Shown here: positions 9,223 through 15,691 of the stretch, in pieces
Position numbering within the stretch: position 1 is the stretch's first letter
How the letters are laid out: each line of letters opens with the position of its first letter
Notes under the pieces: generated by a model
Database searches by the model: none
The model's input: only the letters and a program-made list of their open reading frames with translations
What the model was told of the DNA's origin: nothing
Made by a program: the position numbers and the translations under genes
DNA from: an uncultured Pseudomonadota bacterium
GTDB taxonomy: Bacteria > Myxococcota_A > Polyangia > HGW-17
Assembly: GCA_938004375.1 (NCBI GenBank)
Contig: CALKWH010000278.1
Coordinates: 5,223-69,222, forward strand
Length of the DNA stretch: 64,000 nucleotides
Reading direction: 5' to 3'

Positions 9223-9882
9223 CTAGTACACCATCACGGCCTTGATCTTGAACGTGACCATGGTCGTCTCGGGTGTGTCCTTCTTCTGTTGACCGGAGTT
9301 CACGGTCTGGACCTTCGCCTCCAGGATCTCCGGGTTCCGGAAATAGGCCGACACCCGCATACGCCGCGCGAGCTCGGACACGTCGTAGTGGCTGCGGGCC
9401 ACGCCCTCGAGGGCGAGGAAACGATCCTTGTCCTCGATCTTGGTGAAGAACATCGGGGAGGGGTCCCAGTTCGTGTCCAGATCGGTGCGCGCCTCGGGGC
9501 CGGTCACCGTGGGCAGCTGGCCCACGCTGACGATGCGGGCCAGCTCCAGCAGGACGAACACCGGGTTCGAGCGGACCTTCTCGATTCGCCCCACCGTGTC
9601 CACGCGTTTCTGGTACTCGGCCTTCATCTTCTGTTTTTCGGCTTCGGGCAGCACCTTGAACTGGGACAGTTGGGCCTGCAGCGCGTTGATCTTGCGGTTG
9701 TTTTCCTCGATGATGCCGCGGTTCTTCTCGATACTGGAGGTGTCCAGCACGAACTTGTAATGATAGAAGAGGCCGCCGCCGGTCAACAGCCAGGTCGCCA
9801 GGATCAGGAGCAGCACCTGCTGTCCCCGGGCTTCCTTCGGGGAGACCTTCTGTGGAATCAGGTTGATGCGCAACATCGGCAT
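9223..9882 (-). CDS. pilN: Type IV pilus alignment protein PilN
   Basis: A 219-residue bitopic protein. The N-terminal cytoplasmic motif LRINLIPQ is the PilM-binding peptide that defines PilN. One TM helix (about 22-42) and a coiled coil follow, then a periplasmic ferredoxin-like domain. ATG at 9882 and a second ATG two codons later are both possible starts. It lies between pilM (19 bases upstream) and pilO. Confidence 0.92.
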   Translation of the reverse strand: MPMLRINLIPQKVSPKEARGQQVLLLILATWLLTGGGLFYHYKFVLDTSSIEKNRGIIEENNRKINALQAQLSQFKVLPEAEKQKMKAEYQKRVDTVGRIEKVRSNPVFVLLELARIVSVGQLPTVTGPEARTDLDTNWDPSPMFFTKIEDKDRFLALEGVARSHYDVSELARRMRVSAYFRNPEILEAKVQTVNSGQQKKDTPETTMVTFKIKAVMVY

Positions 9883-9901
9883 ACTCCTTCGGGAAGATCC
9901 C

Positions 9902-10954
9902 CTAGATCTTCTTGTCGCCCGGTCGGCGCAGGGCCAGGCCCAGGGCGACCGAGGCGGTGGCGGCCTGGGACTGCAAGAGCGGCATGTCGAACATGCCCGG
10001 GTCGACGATGACGCCGCGGGTGAAGCCGTCGAAGACGGTCACCGAGTTCTTGGACCGTCGCTCGATGGCCTGGACCAGCGGCCTCATGATGGAACCGCCG
10101 CCGGTGGCGACCAGCCGGGTGGCGTTCGTCGCCGGCGCCGAGCTCAGGAAGAAGTCGATGGAGCGCTGCAGCTCGCCCGCCATCACGTCGCACACGCGGT
10201 TGACGATGCCCAGGATGTTCGGATCCGGGGTGGCGCTCATGGCGAGCTCGCGCTTGCGGTTCTCTGCCTCGTCCGCGGCGATCTGCAGGGTGCGCTGGAT
10301 CTCGCCGGTGATGGTCTGCCCGCCGATGCCGATGTCGCGGGCGAAGGTCGTCACGCCGCCGATGACGACGTTGAGTGACGTGGAGACGGCCCCGATGTTG
10401 AGCATCACCACGGTCTCCGTCGGGGAGAAGCCGACGAGCCGCTCGTACAGGTTCTGCACGGCGAAGGCCGCGACGTCGATGATCACGGGGTTCAGGCGGG
10501 CCTCCTTCACGATGTCGAGGAAGTCCTGCACGGTCTCCTTCTTGGCGGCCACGAGGAGGATCTCCATCTGCCCCTCGGTGTTCTTCGGCACCACGATGTC
10601 GTAATCCACCTCGACCTCGTCGCGGGCGAACGGGATGTGGTGGGACATCTCCAGGTTCAGTTCCTCGGCCAGCTCCGCCCTCGACATCACGGGCATGGCG
10701 ATCTTCTTCACGATCACTGAGCGGCCGGAGATCGCGATCGCGACCTCCTTGCGCTTGATCCCCAGGCGCGAGAACAGGGCTTCGATCGAGTCGAGGACCG
10801 CCGCCTGGTTCATGATCGCGCCGTCGACGATCGTCTCCGGGGGCAGGGGATTGATGCCGAAGTTCGCCAGCACGAGGCCCTTGCGGGTCTCCTCCAGTTG
10901 CACCACCTTGACCGATGAGGAACCGATGTCGAGGCCAATACAGTTTTTCGCCAT
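9902..10954 (-). CDS. pilM: Type IV pilus assembly ATPase-fold protein PilM
   Basis: A 350-residue actin-like (FtsA-fold) cytoplasmic protein. It begins MAKNCIGLDIGSSSVKVVQL, with the phosphate-1 loop DIGSSSVK; the second phosphate loop region reads VMLNIGAVSTSLNVV and the adenosine region ATGGGSIM. It binds the N-terminal peptide of PilN. The start at 10954 is preferred to one ten codons earlier because AAGGA stands nine bases ahead of it and the family begins there. First gene of the pilM-N-O-P-Q operon. Confidence 0.94.
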   Translation of the reverse strand: MAKNCIGLDIGSSSVKVVQLEETRKGLVLANFGINPLPPETIVDGAIMNQAAVLDSIEALFSRLGIKRKEVAIAISGRSVIVKKIAMPVMSRAELAEELNLEMSHHIPFARDEVEVDYDIVVPKNTEGQMEILLVAAKKETVQDFLDIVKEARLNPVIIDVAAFAVQNLYERLVGFSPTETVVMLNIGAVSTSLNVVIGGVTTFARDIGIGGQTITGEIQRTLQIAADEAENRKRELAMSATPDPNILGIVNRVCDVMAGELQRSIDFFLSSAPATNATRLVATGGGSIMRPLVQAIERRSKNSVTVFDGFTRGVIVDPGMFDMPLLQSQAATASVALGLALRRPGDKKI

Positions 10955-11003
10955 GATATTGTCATCCTTCGGTCCATGTGACAAATGGACCTACTCTGGA
11001 ACC

Positions 11004-11033
11004 TTTATACCACATCAAGACACATGTAGTCAA
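11004..11033 (-). promoter_or_regulatory. Sigma70-type promoter of the pilM operon
   Basis: On the minus strand TTGACT (11028-11033) and TATAAA (11004-11009) are 18 bases apart, in the 98-base gap between the upstream regulator gene and pilM. The expected start of transcription is about 40 bases ahead of the pilM ATG. Pattern match only. Confidence 0.6.
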
Positions 11034-11052
11034 ATTTCCGCAAAAAACTTTC

Positions 11053-12519
11053 TCACCCAAAGGTTTCCTTCTCTGAGTAATTGATTTTATATAGTTTTAT
11101 TTTATATTGCAAAGCCCTTTCGCTGATCTCGAGAAGTTGAGATGCAGCGAACTTCTTTCCACCTGTAATTTTTAAGGCTTCAGTTATTAAAATTTTTTCT
11201 ATGTCCTTTATTGCTCGTTTGATCGACAAGCTCGTGGAGTCGGGTGCCTGGGTCGTCCGGCTCGCACCGGGGGCCTCGGCGGGCGTGATCGTCGGGCCGG
11301 GCAGATCGTCGGGTTGAAGTTCACGTCGGTCGGCCAGGATGGTCAGGCGTTCCATCCAGTTCTCGAGCTCGCGCACGTTACCCGGCCAGGGGTACCGCAT
11401 CAAACGGGCCGCGGCCTCCGGGGACAGGATCTTCTCCTCCACGCCGTGACGGCGGGCCGCCCGGGCGAGGAAGTGACGGGCCAGGAGCAGCAGGTCCTCG
11501 GGGCGTTCGCGCAGCGGTGGCAGGTGGATCGGCACGACGTTGAGGCGGTAGAAAAGATCCTCGCGGAAGGCGCCGGCTGCGACCTGGGCCGCCAGATCCC
11601 GCGCGGTGGCAGCCATCCAGCGCACCTGGACCCGCGTCTCCTGGCCGGCGCCCAGGGGCCGGAAGGCGCCCTCCTGGATCACGCGCAGGAGCTTCACCTG
11701 CAGCGAAAGCGGCAGTTCCCCCACCTCGTCGAGGAAAAGGGTGCCGCGATCCGCCTGTGCGAGCAGGCCGGTGCGATCCTCGTGGGCGCCGGTGTACGCG
11801 CCCCGCACGACGCCGAACAACTCGCTCTCGAGGAGGTTCTCGGGGATTGCGCCACAGTTCACCGCGACGAACGGGCCGGGGTCCGGGCGCAGCGCGTGGA
11901 TGAGGCGGGCGACCACCTCCTTGCCCGTGCCGCTTTCGCCCGTGATCAGCACCGTGGACTGGAAGCTGGCGATCTTCTGCACCTTCTGCAGCACCTGCTG
12001 GATCGAGGGGGAGACGCCGATGAGCATGCCGTCGGGATCGCGGCCGGTGAGCCGGGAGCGCAGCGCCCGGTTCTCCTCGATCAGGGCCAGGCGCTCCTCG
12101 GCCTTGCGCACCGTGTGCAGCAGCACGTCCTTGCCGAAGGGCTTGGAGAGGAAGTGGTAGGCGCCGGCCTGCAGCGCGCTCACGGCCATCTCGATGGACC
12201 CGTAGGCCGACATGACGATCACCGTGCGCTCGGGGGCCTCGCGCATCAATTCTGATAGCAGCTGCATGCCGTCCTTCTTCGGGAGCCGTACGTCGGTGAG
12301 GATCAGTTGCAGGAGGGGATCGGCGAGGGCGAGCCTGAGGGCCTGCTCTCCGTCCTCGGCGGTGACCACCCGATAACCCGCCCCGGTCAGCACGCTCTCG
12401 ATGACCAGGCGCAGCCCCGGTTCGTCCTCGACGACGAGGACGCCCCGGAACAGGGGGTTCCTGGAAAGGGTCTCTGGGGATGGGGTCAACCGGTTCGTCT
12501 CCTTCAGCTTCCACAGCAT
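11053..12519 (-). CDS. Sigma54-dependent response regulator (NtrC/PilR family)
   Basis: A 488-residue three-domain regulator. Receiver (about 26-140): acidic pair Glu31/Asp32, phosphoacceptor Asp76 in LTDVRLPKKDG, Ser104 and Lys126 (SKPF). AAA+ domain: Walker A GESGTGK (194-200), sigma54-contact loop GAYTGA (240-245; usually GAFTGA), Walker B GTLFLDEVGE, arginine-finger region FREDLFYRLNVVPI. Fis-type helix-turn-helix at the end (KFAASQLLEISERALQYKIKLY). It should activate sigma54 promoters when phosphorylated. No partner histidine kinase is in the window. Its place just upstream of pilM suggests a PilR-like role, but that is inference. An in-frame TTG eight codons upstream is possible; neither start has a clear ribosome site. 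Confidence 0.9.
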   Translation of the reverse strand: MLWKLKETNRLTPSPETLSRNPLFRGVLVVEDEPGLRLVIESVLTGAGYRVVTAEDGEQALRLALADPLLQLILTDVRLPKKDGMQLLSELMREAPERTVIVMSAYGSIEMAVSALQAGAYHFLSKPFGKDVLLHTVRKAEERLALIEENRALRSRLTGRDPDGMLIGVSPSIQQVLQKVQKIASFQSTVLITGESGTGKEVVARLIHALRPDPGPFVAVNCGAIPENLLESELFGVVRGAYTGAHEDRTGLLAQADRGTLFLDEVGELPLSLQVKLLRVIQEGAFRPLGAGQETRVQVRWMAATARDLAAQVAAGAFREDLFYRLNVVPIHLPPLRERPEDLLLLARHFLARAARRHGVEEKILSPEAAARLMRYPWPGNVRELENWMERLTILADRRELQPDDLPGPTITPAEAPGASRTTQAPDSTSLSIKRAIKDIEKILITEALKITGGKKFAASQLLEISERALQYKIKLYKINYSEKETFG

Positions 12520-12619
12520 ATGTAAGGAAGCCGAAGGGCGCAAAAAATGAAGGGAAAGTAGGGGATGGGGGAGGTGCCGGGGAGCCGGACCATGGGAGCG
12601 GGCCCGAAGCCCGGGGCGG

Positions 12620-14353
12620 TCAGCCGCCGACGAACGGATACTGGAAGGACTTGGTCGAGGGCTTCTTGAACTTCGGGAACTTGGCGCCCCTCACGGCCTT
12701 CTCGATGCAGCCGCCCAGCGGGGAGGAGGCGTGTTCGCCGGAGGCCGAGGCGCTCTGGACGTTACCATTGCAGCCCACGGACACGCGGACGGTGACCTTG
12801 CCGGAGATGCCGAACTTGGAGAAGCAGGCGTTGACCGCCGTGCGGACGTTGGACATGCCGTCCTTGACGTCGGCGGGGGTGAGGGTCTCGTTGGGGTTGC
12901 CGGCACAGGCGTCGTCGCCGCCGGAGTTCATGGGGCCGTCGCCGCCACGGAACGGGGCGCAACAGTCGGGGGCGTTGTTCTTCAGCATGCACCACACCTT
13001 GGTGCAGCCGCCGTCGGCGGGCATGTCGTCGTTCATGGGCGGCATGTCGACGGGCATGTCCGGGGTCATGACGGGGTCCATGGAGCCGCCCATGACCACC
13101 ACGGGGTCCATGGAGCCGCCCATCTCGACCGGGCGGTCGCCGCCCATCTCGGCAGGCATGTCGGGAGGCATGTCGCCGTCGGCAGGCATGTCGGGGGGCA
13201 TGTCGCCGTCGGCGGGCATGTCGGGGGGCATGTCGCCGTCGGCGGGCATGTCGGGGGGCATGTCGGGAGGCATGTCGCCGGGGCCCATGTCGTTGTTGGC
13301 CGCGGGCATGTCACCGGGTGTCTTGTTGTTGGCCGCCGCGACGTTGTTGGCAGCGGGCTTGTTGTTCTGGGCCACCGGGGTGCCGCCCTGTTCCTTCTTG
13401 CCGGAGGACATCTGCCACACCACGAACCCTCCGATGAGGACCACGGCCACGACGGCGCCGATGATGGCGGGTACGATCCATTTGGGCTTCTCGGACTCCA
13501 TCTGAGTGGGGATCAGGACCGGCGCGATACTGATGGGGGTGGCGACGACGGGCGCGGCCGGCAGGTCGAAGGGGACCGCGTCCTGCTTGGCGGGTTTCCC
13601 CGTGTTCATCGACGCGGCCATCTCCTGGATGTCGACGAGCCCGGAGCCCTGGCTGGACGGATTGATGTAGCCGGGACGGGGAGCCGGCTTCTTCGCGGAG
13701 GACGCCGCCAGGTTCTGGAGGTTGTCCAGGGAGAAGAGCACGGAGTTCTCATGGCGCTGGCCCTTGAGGGCGGTAGAGGCGGAGGAATCCTCTTCTTCGG
13801 TGCCGAAGAAGCCGCCGCCGGCGGGCTTCGCCGCGGGTTCGGGGGCGGGTTCGGGGGCTGCCTGCTTGGCCGGGGCGGCCTGCCTGGCGGGCTCGGCCTT
13901 GGCCGGGGCGGGCTCGGCCTTGACCGGGGCGGGCTCGGCCTTGGCCGGAGCGGGCTCGGCCTCGGCTTCGGGGAAGTGGGCGGAGAACTCGCCCAACGTG
14001 CTGATCTTCTTCCAGTCGGGGAGGCCTTCGTTCCAGGCGAGCGCGTCGGGCGGGATGGCGCCGGCGGCGATCTGATCCACCACCTCGGAAACAGTCATCG
14101 GACCATCGGTCTTGTCGCCGACGGCCACGTGCCAAATCTTGGCGTCCGCTTCACTAGCTGCGGCCTGGCCGCCGGACATGGCGCTGTAGTCCACCACGCG
14201 CGTGGACTCGTCTTCGCCGCCGCCCTCGTCGGCGGGCTTCACCATGATGACGTGACCGCACTTTTTACACTTGATCTTGAAGGTCTTTCCCTTGGTCAGT
14301 TTGTCATCCGAGAGCGAATACTTGGCATGGCAACTATCGCAGATCACTTTCAT
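12620..14353 (-). CDS. AgmX/GltJ-like zinc-ribbon, GYF and TM protein
   Basis: A 577-residue protein. Order: MJ0042-type zinc ribbon (CDSCHAKY...CKKCG, residues 5-33); a GYF-like domain (about 72-120: WHVAVGDKTDGPMTVSEVV...GLPDWKKI); an Ala/Pro/Lys-rich linker; one TM helix (about 292-312); an Asn-rich then Asp-Met-Pro repeat region outside the membrane; and a C-terminal domain with paired Cys and VRTAVNACFSKFGISG...KFPKF, the AgmX/PglI C-terminal type. This order is that of AgmX (GltJ), which in Myxococcus xanthus belongs to the gliding machine. Linkage here is to pilus genes, and the ExbB/ExbD genes lie 27 kb away, so the partner is uncertain. Confidence 0.75.
   Translation of the reverse strand: MKVICDSCHAKYSLSDDKLTKGKTFKIKCKKCGHVIMVKPADEGGGEDESTRVVDYSAMSGGQAAASEADAKIWHVAVGDKTDGPMTVSEVVDQIAAGAIPPDALAWNEGLPDWKKISTLGEFSAHFPEAEAEPAPAKAEPAPVKAEPAPAKAEPARQAAPAKQAAPEPAPEPAAKPAGGGFFGTEEEDSSASTALKGQRHENSVLFSLDNLQNLAASSAKKPAPRPGYINPSSQGSGLVDIQEMAASMNTGKPAKQDAVPFDLPAAPVVATPISIAPVLIPTQMESEKPKWIVPAIIGAVVAVVLIGGFVVWQMSSGKKEQGGTPVAQNNKPAANNVAAANNKTPGDMPAANNDMGPGDMPPDMPPDMPADGDMPPDMPADGDMPPDMPADGDMPPDMPAEMGGDRPVEMGGSMDPVVVMGGSMDPVMTPDMPVDMPPMNDDMPADGGCTKVWCMLKNNAPDCCAPFRGGDGPMNSGGDDACAGNPNETLTPADVKDGMSNVRTAVNACFSKFGISGKVTVRVSVGCNGNVQSASASGEHASSPLGGCIEKAVRGAKFPKFKKPSTKSFQYPFVGG
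13150..13275 (-). repeat. 30-bp coding repeat (Asp-Met-Pro) in the AgmX-like gene
   Basis: About four near-identical 30-base units, each coding for the decapeptide DMPPDMPADG, lie in the extracytoplasmic linker of the AgmX-like protein. Copy number may vary between strains by recombination or slippage without changing the frame. Confidence 0.8.
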
Positions 14354-14407
14354 GGGAAGCCAACTCCTGGGGGTGACCGATCAGCCCGAAGCTGATTCAG
14401 GAACACT

Positions 14408-14436
14408 GTTCTATATATTTCAGGCTCGAATGTCAA
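14408..14436 (-). promoter_or_regulatory. Sigma70-type promoter of the AgmX-like gene
   Basis: On the minus strand a consensus TTGACA (14431-14436) and TAGAAC (14408-14413) are exactly 17 bases apart, about 55 bases ahead of the ATG. The leader between them and the start also contains the small hairpin ATCAGC-CCGAA-GCTGAT. The rest of the 228-base gap up to the next gene shows nothing else recognisable. Confidence 0.6.
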
Positions 14437-14581
14437 TCCGGAGGATCCAGAAAAGAACCCTCTCGGGATGTGTCGGAACCCCCCTCCGTTCGACGCAGGA
14501 TACGCACGCGAGGAGCCGGTTTCACCTGGAATACAAGCGGTCGCGTCGAACGCTCGGAGGCGCCCGGAGAGGAGAGGTGGA

Positions 14582-14998
14582 TCAGTGCCGGACGCTCTCG
14601 GTGCCGCCCTTGACGATGCGGCCGACGGTGCGGGGATACCATTTTACCTCGCCGCGGGAGTTGGGGACGTTCTGATTCTCCAGTTCCTGGGCGATCCGGT
14701 ACGCGGACAGGCCGTCGCGGTGCATTTTGAGGATGAGCTCCTTCACGTCCTTCACGATGCGGAAGCGGCCGGTGTCCTTGCCCATCTGGTTGAGGGCGGC
14801 GCGGATCGTGCTCTGGGACCACTGACCACCGCGGGCGGCCGGAATGCCTTCGTCGTTGAACGTGCGGGCGATCTCTTTCAGGGAAGCGCCGAGCTCGTGC
14901 ATCTGGGCGATGCGCATGCGCAGTTCGGTGCTGATCTCGTAACTTCCACGGGCACGGCCACGGGACTTGGGCTTCTGGGGGACGGTCTGCTCGGTCAT
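14582..14998 (-). CDS. Orphan recombinase-type DNA-binding protein
   Basis: A 138-residue basic protein made of two copies of the helical repeat found in the recombinase domain of large serine recombinases: first copy about residues 27-70 (GASLKEIARTFNDEGIPAAR, then WSQSTIRAALNQ), second about 85-130 (GLSAYRIAQELENQNVPNSR, then WYPRTVGRIVKG). The catalytic resolvase domain with its nucleophilic Ser and the zinc ribbon are both missing, so it cannot recombine DNA by itself; a DNA-binding or regulatory role is the simplest reading. The start at 14998 has AGGAG eight bases ahead; an ORF extends upstream but without coding character. A perfect inverted repeat stands in its promoter region. Confidence 0.7.
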   Translation of the reverse strand: MTEQTVPQKPKSRGRARGSYEISTELRMRIAQMHELGASLKEIARTFNDEGIPAARGGQWSQSTIRAALNQMGKDTGRFRIVKDVKELILKMHRDGLSAYRIAQELENQNVPNSRGEVKWYPRTVGRIVKGGTESVRH

Positions 14999-15036
14999 TT
15001 CATCACTCCTTGAGAAAACGGTTAGTAAACAAAAAA

Positions 15037-15055
15037 TTTGCCGATGTACGGCAAA
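15037..15055. promoter_or_regulatory. Inverted repeat, candidate operator
   Basis: TTTGCCG-ATGTA-CGGCAAA is a perfect 7-bp inverted repeat with a 5-base spacer, lying 39-57 bases upstream of the start of the recombinase-type DNA-binding gene. The position fits a dimer-binding operator over the promoter, perhaps for that protein itself. Inference from symmetry and position. Confidence 0.4.
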
Positions 15056-15343
15056 AACAATCTGAACAACCAAAGCCTCTACTCGGAACTCTCGAGCCAA
15101 ATTTTAGAAAAAAAGAACTTCGGTCTCATCGACCCGGGAAAAACCCAGAGAATGAGACGATTCCGTCATCCGAGTAGGGTCACTGTACCCAGAACGGCAG
15201 AAAATACAAGGCTTTTTTGCCACTATTTGCGACCTTGAATATTTTCGAAGGGTTATTAATCATGAAAATCTTTGATTTTCCAATATTTTTTTGGGACCTC
15301 CCATGGGCAGAAAATGCGTGAAATTTACGGATCGCACCCGGTC

Positions 15344-15391
15344 AAGTCCAAGTCCAAGTCCAAGTCGAAATCGAAATCGAAATCGAAATCG
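15344..15391. repeat. Hexanucleotide array (AAGTCC/AAATCG)
   Basis: Four AAGTC(C/G) units pass into four AAATCG units, eight tandem hexamers in all. The same AAATCG unit forms arrays at two other intergenic sites in this window (43871-43905, 52188-52208). Confidence 0.9.
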
Positions 15392-15492
15392 AGAATCCGT
15401 TCCGGCGGATCTGGCTTCCACTCGTTTGTCCAGTCAAATCCCAGCGGTGGTCAAGTCCACTGATACCAGGACCCTCACAGGCTGATCATCCC

Positions 15493-15575
15493 GGTCACTT
15501 CGTGACCTCAGTCGGGACACCCTTTTGCGGGCGTCCCTCGGTCGCCGGTCAAGGGTTCAACGGACTTGACCGGCG
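15493..15575. other. Cluster of three stem-loops
   Basis: Three hairpins stand in a row: GGTCAC-TTC-GTGACC (15493-15507); GGGACACCC-TTTTGC-GGGCGTCCC (15514-15537, one mismatch); and a perfect 11-bp stem CGCCGGTCAAG / CTTGACCGGCG with an 11-base loop (15543-15575). They lie about 120-200 bases ahead of the FG-GAP lipoprotein gene. No poly-T tail follows, so simple terminators are unlikely; a structured RNA or leader is possible. Confidence 0.5.
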
Positions 15576-15691
15576 CTGTCAGAACTCGATCGCCCGGGGA
15601 TCCTCGTATGGGGTGGTGGTGCCGGCCCACGGAATGTGCTAGAAAAAGAGACCCGTGAACTTCCGGGTGACCGCCCGAGAGGAGTACGATC

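Larger units (their letters stand above)
14999..15691. other. 693-bp divergent intergenic region, AT-rich then structured
   Basis: No gene is seen. The left half (to about 15300) is far more AT-rich than the rest of the window and holds an inverted repeat (15037-15055) and a weak hairpin GAAAATC-TTT-GATTTTC (15264-15280). Next comes a hexanucleotide array (15344-15391), then three GC hairpins (15493-15575). Short open frames here, one of them Lys-Ser repeats from the array, look like chance. Confidence 0.7.

Noticed and set aside
12480-13505. Plus-strand ORF with Gly-Met-Ser repeats
   Set aside because: Mirror of the Asp-Met-Pro repeats of the AgmX-like protein on the minus strand.
14582-14998. 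Active serine recombinase or mobile element
   Set aside because: No catalytic Ser domain, no terminal repeats and no attachment site are seen around it.
15344-15391. Possible CRISPR-like array
   Set aside because: Units are six bases with no spacers, and no cas genes are near.
15272-15463. Short ORF coding a Lys-Ser repeat
   Set aside because: Comes only from reading the hexanucleotide array; no ribosome site or homologous shape.
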